A stretch of 64,000 bases of DNA, taken from NCBI GenBank assembly GCA_003255025.1, contig QANY01003900.1, positions 2,550,797 through 2,614,796 of the forward strand, in the 5' to 3' direction. Each line of letters begins with the position of its first letter. The stretch's first letter is position 1. Both the position numbers and the translations under genes were made by a program. Origin of the DNA: Datisca glomerata. Its lineage: Eukaryota; Streptophyta; Magnoliopsida; Cucurbitales; Datiscaceae. Positions 11,724 to 24,688 of this stretch are shown here, piece after piece. Below the pieces are notes generated by a model, which made no database searches, was not told the DNA's origin, and saw only the letters and a program-made list of their open reading frames with translations.

Positions 11724-13947
11724 CGTTGGAAAACGCAGCACACGCGCAACGGAAGACGTTAATCTTTTTAATAAAAAATGAATCTTTTAATAAAATAAAA
11801 CTTACGCAACGCCACGATAACTAAATAATTTTTTTTATTGAAAACTCTTTTTCAATCAGTCAAGATCATTTATATATTTATACATTAAATCTACAACATA
11901 CAATGTTAGAAATCATATAGCTCTTGAGTCTATATCAAGCGTTCTTGAAAAATTGATCGATCGTACGTCCAACGAAACTTTTCTAACGATCAGTAAACTC
12001 CGAGATCCACACCAAGATCTTTCAAGTCAATCATCAATGCACTAGGATTTGTGTGGGCACATAGAATATTAGAAGACATTTTTTCTGCCTCTAGATGTAC
12101 TCAACATTTGAAATCTAGAGATTTACTGATAAAGACTTTAGTGAGACGATTCTCTAAAAGAACGCGATGGTGATTCTTTTAGAGATTTGATTAATTTTTA
12201 ATCGCAGAGAAAAATTACTCTAACACTAACTATGTTCTCAATTCAATTCTTGATTGATGAACTGATAAACTAATAGACTCATTTTTCTCTTTTAGACCAT
12301 TAAAATATTATCTGTATATATTCTAGATAATGACATATAATATATTTAGAGATAATTAAAAATTTAATATTTGATTTCAAATTGTCTAAAAAAGTGGGAC
12401 CCACTGTATAATTGTGTAATGATGCACAACTGCAGTGCCACACCGCAGTGCAGTTGGCGTTAACAATCACAGTCTCTCACGGCACTGTAGTGTCGTGTGG
12501 CAGTGCAGTGTTACACGCCTACTGCTGTAGCGCCACGTGGTAACACAACAGTCCACGGTGATCTATGATTTTTAATCATTGATCGACATGTGATCATTAC
12601 TACAAATTAAATATTTATTTTAATAAGATAAATATCTAGATATCAGTTAATTTAAAATTAACATACCTGATTATCCCTAACAACTAAATTATCTGTTATT
12701 TCACAAACAATAGATTTAGTTGATTCAAATTATTATCTTCTAATTTCATAAATTAGATATTCTGTCTCACATATCGATGGTTGGATAAATAATTGATAAT
12801 TACTTATATATATAATTTCTAAAAATTATATATATAATTCAATTAATTAATTAATCACACATAATTATCTTATAATTATGTACTTGCCAATAATTAAATT
12901 TTTTTCGCAAGTCAATCCTTTTCTTATCTCCCGAAGTATTCACACTCTAAACTGCGCAGTATAGATGTGACTTGAAGACTATAGATTTATAATCTTAACC
13001 TCCAATAAATCAGATTATTAATTAAACTTTTTAATTAAATAATCTTATTTATTTATTCCATTATCATTCCAATATAAATATGAAATTGAACTCGTAGTGA
13101 TCATAGAATGTATTTATATAGTATTCTCATGTAGTCCACTAATATAATAAATTCATGTAATTCTGTCCTCCAATTATTGATTCATAAATTAGAACTGGCC
13201 AAAATTATCATTTTACCCTTTTAAATACCTCTTGATCCTTAAGTACCATTATACCACTAGTGAATGACTAGATTATATTCTCATAAATTTGAGCTCAATA
13301 ATCATTCAGTTTCAGAAGTTAACACTTAAGAGAACCAATATACGATCCGTTAGGAAAGCTTAGATTTCAAATATTACAATATCATGTTCTCAGCCATCCA
13401 CATCACTGAATCTCTAAAATAAAAGTCACTAGCCTGTTTTACAAACAAACCTTAACGAGTGAATCAAAAGATCCAGTAGGCATGCATATGAGTTCATGAC
13501 TACTTAAGATTCAGACTAATCTACATATGACAATTCAAATTGATGTGTATTAAATTTTATGAAACGACACGTTGATAAATATATTAATTCACATCGGTCT
13601 AGTCATATATAATCCCATTATATAAAGTACATTCACTAAGATGTCTATATATGACTATAATCCATATCTAGATCACACGCATTCATAATGCTTAGTGAAC
13701 CGTACTAGTAATTATTCATTAAAGATTACATACTTTAGTATGTTGCTAAACAATTTTATTTATTATCTATGATTTTAATCCTCTCGTATTAATACAAGGT
13801 CATAGTCTCATTAATGAATATGGAACTTATATATATATAAATTATTCAATAATTATTTAAAAGAACAATTATAAGAAAAAATATAATCCATATTAAATTT
13901 TATATCAAAATGTCAATACACATGCTTTGAGCACATAATCTCCAACA
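11724..13947 (-). mobile_element. 2.2-kb LTR-like insertion inside the gypsy pol
   Basis: The insert starts CGTTGG and ends CCAACA. Read on the minus strand it begins TGTTGGAG and ends CCAACG, an LTR-style TG...CA with one end mutated. It is flanked by GAAGG (11719-11723) and AAAGG (13948-13952), a 5-base target duplication with one change. The host pol reading continues across it. No coding domain is visible inside, so it is a long solo LTR or a non-coding LTR element. A GC-richer patch near 12430-12545 is packed with GCAGTG/CACTG words. A left or right LTR pair was not found. Confidence 0.65.
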
Positions 13948-13952
13948 AAAGG

Positions 13953-15075
13953 TACTGAAGAAGCAACTATAAAAGTTATTAGATAAATCCATCTAGTGGT
14001 TCTCCTTGGGGAACACGAGTTCTTTTGTAACAAGGATGGATCCATGAAGTTTTGGATAAACTATAGAGAACAGACAAGGTCACTATCAAGAACCAATATC
14101 CTCTACCCTAAATAGAAGACTTTTAGGTCTTCATGGTGCATGTATACTCTTATCATCAACTATGAGTGAAGATAAACAAAATTCTAAAGATTTTGTTTCT
14201 TATAAACTAAGATCACTATGAGTTTTTTTTTATTATGCCTTTTGGTTTGTGCCCAAGCGAAGTTTATTAGTTGTCATTGCCTTCTTTGTTGGCATCCCAA
14301 TTTACTCCAAGTCAATAGAAGAACATGAGGAACACCTCAAAACAACACTTCTCATGTTAAGGATCAGAAGTTGTATGCCAAGTCCAGTAAGTGTGAGTTT
14401 TGATTATTCAAAATTACTTTTTTTTGGACACGTGGTTCTTAAGGAGCATATCCATTGATCCTGCAAAGATATATGTAGTGATGAATTAAAATCATCTAAT
14501 GAATGTAAATGAGATTAAAAGATTCATGGGGCTGGCAGGGCACTATCGAAGGTTATTGAAGAATTCTTTAAGATTTCTGTACCATTTACTAAGTTAATAA
14601 GAAAGAATGCATGATAGTTTGATCAAAAAAGTGCGAAAAGACTTTGAAGGAACTCAAACTAAGCTTGATGTCAGCTCCAGTCCTCACTATTCCCTCTAGG
14701 AGGGATGAATTTGTTATCTATATTGATGCTTCACGTGCAGGCTTGTGTTGTGTATTGATGCAACACGGGAAAGTCATAGCCTCACTTCTCAACTGTTGAA
14801 AGATTATGAGCAAAATTACCCAACCCGTGATTTGGAACTCTCACCTGTAATTATTTCCTTGAAGATTTGGAACCATTTTCTGTTTGCGTCAAGTGTCAAA
14901 GTAAACATGGATCACAAGAGTTTAAAATACTTGTTCACTTAGAAAAAACTTAACATGAGGCGACGCATGTAGTTGGCACTTATTAAAGATAATGACGGCA
15001 TCATTAATTACCATCATGATAAATGTAGTAGCCGATGCACTTAGTAAGAATTCAAGCTTTACAATTTGATTTTGA
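13953..15075 (+). pseudogene. gypsy reverse transcriptase and RNase H, decayed
   Basis: The DNA reads, with frameshifts: SSGSPWGT and NKDGSMKFW (about 13990-14060), a TIKNQYPLP-like block (about 14080-14110), MPFGL at about 14235, EEHEEHLKTTLLML at about 14312-14353, the FLGLAGHYRRL-like block near 14525-14560, then APVLTIPS and YIDAS of RNase H (about 14675-14735), RDLELSP (about 14830) and DHKSLKYLFT at 14913-14942, ending with VADALSKN near 15035. The usual order of Ty3/gypsy RT then RNase H is kept. Stops and small indels make it non-functional. Confidence 0.8.
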
Positions 15076-15904
15076 GAGATTAGAATTGGAGATTTTGTTT
15101 CGTAATTCTATAGCTAGTCTAGCACACTTGACTATTCAACCTACAGTTTAAGACATAGTTCACTAAGCTTAGTGCATATGCGACATTAATAAAAATTATA
15201 TCAGAACTGGAAAATAAGAAGTTGATGATTTCTTTTTCGGTTTTAAGTGATGGTGTTCTCAAAATTCAATATTTGATGGGTAGTACTTGATCAAGAAAAT
15301 TAGAATAATGACTTATAGAGTTCGGGTTAACTAATACAAAGTTGTCCCATAACTTAGGGTAATAATTTTTGTGGGGTAAAACGGAGCATTATATCGCAAG
15401 TTTGTGAGGTAATGCCTTGTCAGCAAGTGAAGGCTGAATGCTAGTGCTCATCTGGTGTTTCATAACCCTTTAGCGATACTAAAGTGAAAATGAGAACACA
15501 TTTCGATCAACTTTATATTAAGGTTATCTAAGTCTGTTCACTTTCTATCAGGTCGTATAATAAGTTCAGTAAATTATTTTCTTTGTAGTGTATGAATTTT
15601 TTCATCTTTGGTTATAAATTATTTGTACAATTCTTATGATGTTTGTGATTGATGTGAGATCGTATCAATTCTTTGTAAATTTTCTAGTTATAATTTTATT
15701 TATACACGCATTGTGTTCTATTTTATATAGGATCATTAATCGATTATATTTTATACCTTTCAAAAAGAACCCAGATTTGGTGAGAAGTCTTTTCCTAATA
15801 ATTTGTATATTGAAATTAAAATTCTTTTTATTTTGTTTAAAGTTAAGGGTAGAATAGATAGAATTATATTTGGTTTGCCACCTAACAATAGATTTATTCC
15901 AAAA

Positions 15905-16051
15905 ATAATTAAATTTAATGTATTACGACTATGTAGTGATTGGTGAAAGTGGATTTTGATTTTTTTATGACTTTGACCGTTTGACCTACTTTAGCCAAAG
16001 GTGACGAATTAGTTTTATGTCAACTAAGAGTCCTCTAATGCTGAATTTTTT
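15905..16051 (+). repeat. duplicated segment, copy 2 part a
   Basis: Matches copy 1 at about 8785-8904, including TTTGACCGTTTGACCTACTT and TTTTATGTCAACTAA. The match ends at GAATTTTTT (16043-16051), where the Mutator-like block begins. It resumes at 30378. Confidence 0.8.
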
Positions 16052-16066
16052 TTCCCGATAATGATT

Positions 16067-16110
16067 CTGAGAGTCTTCTTAATTGTTAGATTAGGCAATG
16101 AGACTCTCAG
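16067..16110. repeat. short inverted repeat near the block's left end
   Basis: CTGAGAGTCT (16067-16076) is complementary to AGACTCTCAG (16101-16110), a 10-base stem with a 24-base loop, 15 bases inside the left end of the MULE block. A second small hairpin, ACCTGTT/AACAGGT, is at 16135-16149. They may be terminal structures, but no partner is seen at the right end. Confidence 0.5.
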
Positions 16111-16239
16111 CTATTAGATTAAAAATTAAAGTTTACCTGTTGAACAGGTTGCAGATCTTCGAAAGCTTACGAATGAAGCTTTCTCCTTCCTAGAGCACGC
16201 AATTTTCACTCTCGATCTTCAGCTCTATCTTCAGGCAAA

Positions 16240-16500
16240 CTTCAGGCGCTCTCTCTTCATCATTCAGACTCTCTCTGTCATTGACCATCTCTCTCTCTCT
16301 CTGCGTTCATCGCCGGTGATCTCATGATAATATTCTCTAATCTCTTAGCCTATCTCTACTCTCTCTCCTCTCTCTCTATCTCTCTCTCTCTTTCTCATTT
16401 TCTTTATCGACATCTAGTTTCCTAGACTGCTCTCTCTCTCTCTCTCTCATTTTTCTCTGTTAGTCTGGACTACTCTCTCTCTCATTATTCTCCATTTAGT
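16240..16500. repeat. CT-rich microsatellite region
   Basis: Several CTCTCT runs separated by short spacers. The surrounding sequence resembles a 5' leader and ends in ordinary AT-rich DNA. Confidence 0.85.
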
Positions 16501-16504
16501 CTGC

Positions 16505-16655
16505 TTTGATTAGATTTAGGTATGTTTAGATTTAAGACTTGATTTAGGTCATTGTCCTATGTTTATATTTGATTTAGGCTTGATTTAGGTTTGATTTAGG
16601 CTTTGTTTGATTTAGGCTTGATTTAGTCTCTGTCTATTTAATTCTTGATTTATGG
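16505..16655. repeat. TTGATTTAGG minisatellite
   Basis: About eight irregular copies of a roughly 12-base unit (TTGATTTAGGCT and variants), most regular at 16568-16628. Confidence 0.85.
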
Positions 16656-16682
16656 TTTGTTGGAGAGAAAATAAGACTCACA

Positions 16683-16728
16683 GAGGAAGGAGTTGGTTGT
16701 AGGTTGAGGAAGGAGTTGGTTGTAGGTT
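16683..16728. repeat. perfect 23-bp tandem duplication
   Basis: The unit beginning GAGGAAGGAGTTGG occurs at 16683-16705 and again, identically, at 16706-16728. The lack of differences suggests a recent slip. Confidence 0.9.
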
Positions 16729-18331
16729 GTTGCAGGAGTCAGGTTGGAGAAGAAGTCTAGTAGGGAGGAAGATGAAATGCCATGTGCCTTCATAGAATTG
16801 GATAAAAAAATAGTAGATGATAGTTGTTTTAAACTCTAGATAATTTGAATTCTAATTAGACTCACAAGTATGTGTCGTCACCATAAATGGAGAATGAGTT
16901 GATTATATACAATTTACAAAACCTATTTTTCTTTTCTAAAAATAATACTAAATTGAGAATGACTCTATGAAATCCACTTTAAATCTATGAACACCAATTA
17001 ATTTATAAATACGTCTCTAATATATTCTAGAAAGGTACCCTGACCTGTGAGGCTAGAGAATAGTTCCTTTTTTTTTTTCTATTTACCAAAATCACAAATG
17101 TGCAATTTACAATAAGTCTTTGTCAAATTTATGTTCTCTCTTTGTTTCTAGCTGATACTTTAATTTAGAAGGCCATTTTTGTTAAAATGAAGTTTTTTCT
17201 GATTAGACAAAAAGAACAAAAATGTACATTTCCCATTTATGTTTCTGTGTGAATTCTTGATGGATTTGAGTTCACAATTTCCTCTCCATATTGGACCATT
17301 TTGATGATAAATTATTTTTAAGTTAGATGTGAGTTATTTACTGAAAAGTTAATTCTTCTCTTTCAGTTTATGACAATGTAATATGATGGTCTGCTATGTG
17401 CTGAATTTTCTTTTGGATTTTGATTTCATTCAATTATTAAAGTTCCTCCTTACTTTTTTCAAGTGAAACCTCCTGATTATTGGTCATTAATAGAGAAGAC
17501 TTATCGGCATTTACAAAGTTGCTAGTATAAGAATTTCTCTCTCAATATCATTAGCTTGGATTGGTTTTACTTAATAAAATAGATTTTGTTGTGTTTGTAG
17601 ACTAGTTTCTCATGTTTTGCCTTTTCCATGTTTCAATACAGAATATTATAGTTGGGAGTAGATATTACTTGAGACAGTCTACTTTCATAGAAAAAATATT
17701 ATTTTTAGATGTACGTTTGTTATTAGATTAATACATAATGTACATATTATCATTTTCCTATAATGCTATTCTACATGTTATCCTTCAAGCAATCAAATGA
17801 AAGGGAAAGTTCTACTTTAGAGAGAACTACATGATCAACGTCATTTTTTATACTATTATAGAGATTTGGACATTTATAGAGTTTTTAACTAATTTACCAA
17901 TGTGGTGAAAATTTACTAACATGATAAATTGTAAAAAAACTTGGAGAAGAGCATGTTGCAACTAGATCAACTAAGTTTCTTACATTCTTTAGATTCTTTA
18001 CATATCCATATCTTTTGTGAAATCTTGCATCGGTTTTTGTAAGCATTGACATTCACATCATGTTTATCATTTATTATGATTGTTGGTATATGTTACTTCC
18101 AATTAATTCGTTATCTCAAATAGTCATTGCATAAAGCTGATTAATAACATAATAGAGGAGGATGCATGCAAGAACATAACATTATGAACAATAATTTAAC
18201 TATACATAGGACCTTAGCATTCTTACTAGATGATGACGCTCAAATACATTATAAAATAGTATAAGGGATAATCATGATAAGATGATATATTGTCACAGGG
18301 CTAAATTTGATTATATTAACATATATTTTAG
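16729..18331. other. AT-rich 5' region of the Ulp1-like gene
   Basis: No ORF, domain or strong repeat was recognised. It would hold the promoter and leader of the Ulp1-like gene that begins at 18332. Confidence 0.5.
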
Positions 18332-21300
18332 ATGGCTAACACAAATGTGAACGTGAAGAAGGCACCAGGCGGTTTCTTTCTCTACTTGTAAGTAATTAAT
18401 GAGATCTTCAATTTAATGCTACATATTTTCATATCAATTGTTGCAATGTCAATGTTGTTTTTTATAATTAAAACAATGCGAAAAATGTGCTAAAATTAGG
18501 GCGGCAGGTGTAGAGCTTAGGGGTATTGAAGTAAGTGTGTTTAAACAAACATTACATTATAACATGGAATTGATAAATTATGATTGTAATTTATGTGAGT
18601 TTATGATATGCAGACACGAAGAAAACTAGCTAAGTCATGGAACAATATGACAAAGGAAGCGCAAATCAATTATTTCAAGGATAATAAAATCAATGCCCTT
18701 GTAGGCGGAGCAGCACAATCTGGTCCTAGTCATCCAAGAAGGCTTGCCTTTAAATGGAAGTTCCTCACACGTTGTACACCCAAGAAATTTATGGATCTTA
18801 TTATAAATTTTGATGAGAGGAAGATGAGAGCGGTCGTGGAGATGAGATTCAGAGGGTTGTTGGATATTCATTGTCTCAAGCTGAAGAGGAACTTCTTCTA
18901 GCAACTATTAGGTTGCTTCGATCCAGTCACCTACACGTTGAATGTCCATGGGTCGACATTCAACATGACTACAAATGATGTGACTTCTATACTGGGCATC
19001 TTCAATGGTGGCGAGGAGATAAAATTTGATGGTGATGTGAATGAAATTAAAGATCGCGAAGTGGGTGAACACTCAATGTGATATTTCGGTGAACATCTTG
19101 TCTAAATTCTTGATTAAGAAGTCTAACGCTGACCATTGGAGGCAAGCCTTTTGTGCTATACACCTTCAGGGTTATGTTATCTCCTCGATCAAAACTGATC
19201 GTCTGTCATTCGTGGTTGCACGTTGTGAAGACACCCGCGACTATCCATAAGAAGAATTGGGCTTTTGCTTGTTTTAAAGATTTTGTGTATGGTATCGTAG
19301 TGTATCAAAACAATGACCACAACAACATTTCCATATGCTTTTTATTTATCCAGAAATAGATTTAGTGTACATTGGTTTTATTTTAGCATTATAACATACG
19401 TAAATATGTAAATAAGTTCATTTTGTTACATCTTTTTTATCTAGAGAGGTTGGCATGTGCTTCCAACTATGTTGACTTGAACCAGCCTTCGCTGCTGGTA
19501 TGGAATGACCAGACCGTTACAAAAACTATTCCGTTTGTAACTTAAAGGGGAAGATGGCCTAAAAGCTTTGCGGTAAGTGTTTTAGAATATTGTAAATTTG
19601 GTTGGTTATATTACTATTGATTATTAATTACTGATTCACATATATTTGTATTATGTAGATCGATACAATCACATAAGTCGTTCTAGGTGATCGTGAGGTT
19701 CATGAGGACCATGAGCGTATGCACTTTTGTGAGAACGTGGGTGCAGATCTACCTGGAGAGCAAGCCGTTTGGCTAGGTTATTTAAGTTCACAAGTTCTCA
19801 CTCTTCAGGAGGAGGCCAGCTCCATGAGGACGGATATGTCATAAATAATTGAGGAGCAGAGAAAGATGATGGTCATCCAAGAAAAGATCTGCACAACTTT
19901 GACGAGACTTTTGGAATGGGACACTAGTAAGTCTTGAGCCCAAGACGATGAGCCACGCGTCACCCTAACTCCTACTAAAGAACGATGAGGTTTTAATGAG
20001 GATATGAGTCTCACTTGAGAAAAAAAACTACTCGAATCTTCATCACCTTTAGATAAAGGTGATAAGGATGATCTATATATCCAGCTGGATGATCCTTACA
20101 AATCATTCGCTAACCTGTTATTGGTCAATAAACCATCTATGTGGAACATCCAAAGGACGTCGGAAGGTATTATTCTGTTTATTCGTATTTCATATCTTCT
20201 ATTAATATAACATGTATAATATGACTAGTAATCTAACATCTTACTTGGGGTTATGTGTTGGTAGGGCAAACAAGTCTTGACCGAGTCTACCAAAATCTAA
20301 TTCCCGATATGGTTGCACAACACTCGAGAGAGGAGAGACGGTCCTCTACTCAGTTCACCCTATTTGAAGGGTAAACCGACCACTAAACGTAATAGAAAGG
20401 TATTTAAAGTGGGTCCGTACACGTTGTAAGACCCATTAGGAGTCAAAGATGAGTGTCTAATAGAGTATATTTTTTAGAAAAGCTTAGAGAATAGGTAGTA
20501 TTCAAATTAATCTAACAAAATTCAACACGCGATCACTTCCAAATTTTGATTAAGTTTGTCTTTTATTTATCTTTTGTAGTGAGATTCTCATTAAACATTC
20601 TATCCACCATGCTGGCCGGAGAGACCTAAAGACTCTTGGTCTATAGAATTGACTTGGCTTAGATGTTATAGACTTGTTTGTCAGTATTCTGGCCTTGAAG
20701 GCACGTGTTGCGCTGATGAGCAACCGATTTTCATTTATTCCAACATTGTTTGTTGTGAGTATCTACTACTCAATATCATCCTTATTTGAGGTTTGTATAT
20801 AGTTTGTATATTATGTTTTTGTTGTGCCACTGCAGAGTCAATGTGTTTCTAAATTAGTATAACTTTCTAATTTTGTAAGGGAACACAAGATCATGGAGAG
20901 ATATGTGCCAACGCTTGAGCTATAGACGACGACGAATAAATTTAATGTAATTACATTATTTAATTTTGACTTACTATGATTGTGTAAATTATTGTGTAAT
21001 ATAGATCTGGATGTCGATATACGATAGTCCAGATCATTGGTTTATGGCCTAGATTCCATCATGGATGAGGAAGTCACCATATGGGACACCTTGCTAGATG
21101 GCTGACGTAAAGCGGAACGGACCGAAAAGATAAAAATGATTATATGTTCTGACCCCTCATCATGACTTCTAATATCTTATAGCTTGTGTGATTTTAACAT
21201 TGATTCCCCTTTTATATTTTGTGAATGAAATTATAGTTAGAAGGTATGTACTTGATATTTGGGCATAAGCTCATAGATTTGTTGCCTCGCCAACAACCTT

Positions 21301-21550
21301 ATGCTCATTCAAAATCTCAAGTCCTCCCCAAGTGGTCACGCAATCAAATGAGTAAGTTCACTGATCAAAAATCTGATTGAGCTTCCTTCACCCTTAAATG
21401 ATTCACTTATTATTACGTTTGTAGGAGTGATTGTGGTGTGTGGGACATGAGATATATGAATGAAATAAGGGTAAAAATGGTTTGCGACTATCATTCTCAG
21501 GTAATTTGTTAGATATTATTTTCATTTTGTTAAACTTGAGAGCTTTGTTT
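18332..21550 (+). pseudogene. MULE-borne Ulp1-like cysteine protease gene, decayed
   Basis: Exon 1 is 18332-18387 (MANTNVNVKK...). Exon 2 begins at GGCGGCAGG near 18500 and encodes AAGVELRGIE. Exon 3 starts at 18614 (TRRKLAKSWNNMTKEAQ) and continues to KKFMDLIINFDERKMRAV, the usual N-terminal region of Ulp1-type genes in plant MULEs. A frame change near 18900 leads to FDPVTYTLNVHG. A charged middle exon lies near 19660-19990. The peptidase C48 core is recognisable: His in DHWF (21035-21037), Asp in IWDTL (21085-21087) and Cys in SDCGVW (21432-21434), so all three main catalytic residues can be read. Stops and frameshifts separate them, so it is a pseudogene. Ulp1 proteases remove SUMO from proteins; MULE copies form large families of unknown role. 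Confidence 0.8.
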
Positions 21551-21949
21551 TCTATTTGTTATAGTTTGAGTTCTGTTAGTTTTATAATTGAGAATTTTCT
21601 AGTTCTAGATTTGCTCATTTATGGGTGTCATTATTGAATTTGTTGAGGTGTATGATAGTTTGTTGAATATTGTGAATATTTGTATAAGAGTTGAAATCAC
21701 ATGAACTTCGATGTGATATTCTGTTGAAGATCATTAACCATCCTTCGACACCATGTATAAAATTATACATGAGAGCGTTGACCAGTTTTATAATAGGAAC
21801 TCATCTATCTCGGACACCTGGTAACCACCAAAGACGAGTCCTATTTTTAAGCAAAGGATTGAGAAGAGGAAAAAAAGAAGGGATATATATATTGTATATA
21901 TTATTGTGTCATATTTTCTATATGATTATTATGTATAGTAAAGATAAAT

Positions 21950-22209
21950 AGATTTTTTGTGAGTTATTGTGTATAAAGATAATGAACAGATTTTGCATAT
22001 TATTGTGTACAACTATAAATAAAGAGGTTTTTATAAGTTATCGTGTGCAGTGATGATAAAGAGATTTTGTAGAATTATTGTGTACAATGATAAATAAGCA
22101 GATTTTTGAAGTTATTGTGTGCATTGATCATAAACAGATTTTGCAGAATTATTGTGTACAGTTATAAATAATCAAATTTTGCAAGTTATTGTGTACATTG
22201 ATTGTTATA
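21950..22209. repeat. 37-bp minisatellite between convergent genes
   Basis: Seven tandem copies of a 36-38 base unit, roughly AGATTTTG, a short spacer, TTATTGTGTACA and an AT-rich tail. Odd copies tend to read GTTATTGTGTGC and even copies ATTATTGTGTAC, so the real unit may be a dimer of about 74 bases. It sits between the 3' ends of the Ulp1-like and transposase genes. Confidence 0.85.
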
Positions 22210-22399
22210 TCAAAATGTACATTTACTACGGCGGGGGACACAAAAAATTGTACAAGTATGAGATGTTTGTATTGTACATAGGGTACCCACCTTGTGTGTT
22301 GAATGGTGGGAATGCTAGTTGTTCATGGAACGCACATTATCCGGAGACCCCTGTCATGTATGCACCTTGCACGTTAGATGGTGCTGGATCATCAGTAGT

Positions 22400-24479
22400 A
22401 TCGTCTGACATCGTGTTCTTACAATGGCCACATTGACGGGTGGTTGGTCGTGCTCTACTCGAGCTGGCACATTGGATGCCCTTTGTCTTCACGATTACCG
22501 AGTCTAAAATGGGGCCTCTTTTAATTTCTACACCATCTTCATGCTTCATATCTTGTTCGTTGGCAACCTAATCATTCCACAAGGTCTCATAGTTTGCACA
22601 TAGCATCCCGATCTCCACCTTTGGCTCAAGTCGATCATTAACTTGACTTTGACGTAAAGTGAGCAAGTCTTTTGGCAGCTAGTTGGATCGAATTATACTA
22701 AAGCAATATTGTCTCATCTGTATCCAGATGAGAATGGCTTGACCCGGTTGGCAGTATATTACTCTTCACAGTGATCCTCCACGGGTCTTGTATGCACATG
22801 CTTGGGATCTCTTGCATATGTTCAACTTTCATAACAGTGAACATATGACGACATGGAATCCCTACTGATTCAAACTTGTGACAACTTCACTTTCACGTAT
22901 CAAGTTGTTGGTCTCATGTCACTATGTATGAGTCATTCGGTACCCAAACTTGACCAACAAATAATTTTGAGCCTCCCCATCATGTGTTAAAGCACAAACT
23001 ATAAACGATGTCTCACCCATGATCTCCTTACGCACACGTTTAAACAATTTATGTGTGAACACATTCTCCCCGTGTTGCTCTAAAGCACACAAGTGAGTCT
23101 GAAGCACATGCGTTTCATTTATCAACTTAAAATCATCCAACCTCTCCTCGTGTTAAATACACGCAAACGCCCGATCAAATTGTAGCATGAATTCAAATAG
23201 TTTAGATCGACATTCAATGAATCAGTAGAGATACGCGTTCATACATTTATATCGTTGCATCGTTCTCATAAATGCAAATAATTTTTCATGTTGGAAGGCC
23301 TCTGCCTAGCGTTCACGCTTCGCATACATCCATTGCACCCATTTACTTGTCCTAAGGTTGAGCGATTCTATCAGACGTTCTCATTCCTCTTCGAACTCCT
23401 TCTCACTGAGGACGTCCAACATGACTCTCTTAAAGGCCTGTAGAAATTATGGGTCATGAAAGTTTGATTGGGAATTTCGTTAGAGATTCCATCAACAAAG
23501 CCGATGATTACAATTGGGGAGCATCATCTTGATTGCTTTTCGCATCGCCTCATCGTCATCTGTAATGACTAATTAAGGCATCTTATTTTTCATGGCATCC
23601 AACAAAGTCCTCAACATCCATTAATAGGTTTTCACAGTCTCATCAACCAATAACGTGCAACTAAACACCGTGTTCTTGTAATGATTGTTCACGCCAAGGA
23701 AAATCACAAGAGGCTTCTTCTATGCATCTGTCCTGTAGGTCGTATTGAACGCCAATACATCACCCTGTCAATTTGGCACGTCGACTCTGCCCAGAATAAA
23801 TTTCCGGGATGATTATCTATGTCAATGTTGTATTTGCAATACATATCTAGATCCATCTCTAATTTTTCAGTAAAAAAGCAATAGCTGCCTTTGAAGCAGT
23901 TTTGACTACTTGTAATTTTCACTACTTGTCCATCTTATTGTAAAGATCTGCCCTTAAGAACCCCACATTCTCGTAACCGCCTGCTTAGTCGACCATGTAA
24001 TCAAAAACTTGGTTTAGCCTAACAGTAACATTCTGCAATCATGTTGCCTGAGCCACATCCACTTCATTCACTGCCCTATGATGAAGCAGTGGGATGGTTG
24101 TGCTTAGCTTCAAAATCTTTAACAACCCATTTTTCAGCTTCTTATCGTAGTTTTCCCTAAAACAAGAATGATAATCCACCCTTGTCAAGTCTCTTTGTTC
24201 TCGCTTTGGTGTCCACTATGCCCATATATTTTTCCCCGAACTCCTTTTTAGCAAACCCATCTTCGTAACACAGTTTTCTTCCTCTCTATTCTTGCGTTTA
24301 TCATCTTTCTGTACACTGAACCCAACATCAACTATGTATGTATAGTATAAATCTTCAGCCTCTTGTAATGTATCAAATTGTTCATCAATGACATCCACAT
24401 TTCGTAAGTTTGCTAATATGGATGAACCCATTCGTGAACTCGTCTCGCCCCGATTTATAGATACATTAAGATGACTCAT
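22400..24479 (-). pseudogene. FAR1/MuDR-type MULE transposase, decayed
   Basis: The first frame (24479-24216) is a FAR1 DNA-binding region: EAEDLYYTYIVDVGFSVQKDD then a basic KRKN stretch. Further left, across stops, come the MULE catalytic blocks: DVLAFNTTYRTD (about 23730-23770), KKPLVIFLGVNNHYKNTVF (about 23670-23720) and MPLVITDDDEAMRKAI-like (about 23530-23590), with the first two Asp of the DDE set. At 23140-22922 is ENVFTHKLFKRVRKEIMGET, and at about 22790-22910 a SWIM finger (CHKFESVGIPCRHMF). The C-terminal part (22549-22337) has QCGHCKN, a zinc-knuckle-like end. Many stops. It converges on the Ulp1-like gene, as in Ulp1-carrying MULEs. Confidence 0.85.
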
Positions 24480-24688
24480 CTTTGAAGGTGCTTAACTATA
24501 TTGAAACAAAATAGTTGAAGTTTATGATAATTACTCATAAAGCATCTAACTTACACATAATCTTAAAAAATTATAGAAAACTAAACAAACATTACCTATT
24601 CGATGTATCCAATCACTTAGTTGGAGTTGAAAATTGATGATCCAAACAAAAAAGTTGAAGAAACAAGTGTATTTGAAGTTTAGAGCAA
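24480..24688. promoter_or_regulatory. leader region of the transposase
   Basis: AT-rich DNA between the transposase start (minus strand) and the palindrome. No specific signal stands out. Confidence 0.3.

Larger units (their letters stand above)
10800..15560 (+). mobile_element. decayed Ty3/gypsy (chromovirus-like) retrotransposon
   Basis: Plus-strand fragments appear in normal pol order: protease region (about 11230-11560), linker before RT (to 11723), RT (13953-14460), RNase H (14690-15075) and the end of the integrase zinc finger (about 15390-15470, CQQVKAE-like). All frames are broken. LTRs were not identified. It is interrupted by a 2.2-kb LTR-like insertion exactly within the linker before RT. 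Motif wording fits the chromovirus branch, but the exact lineage is uncertain. Confidence 0.75.
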
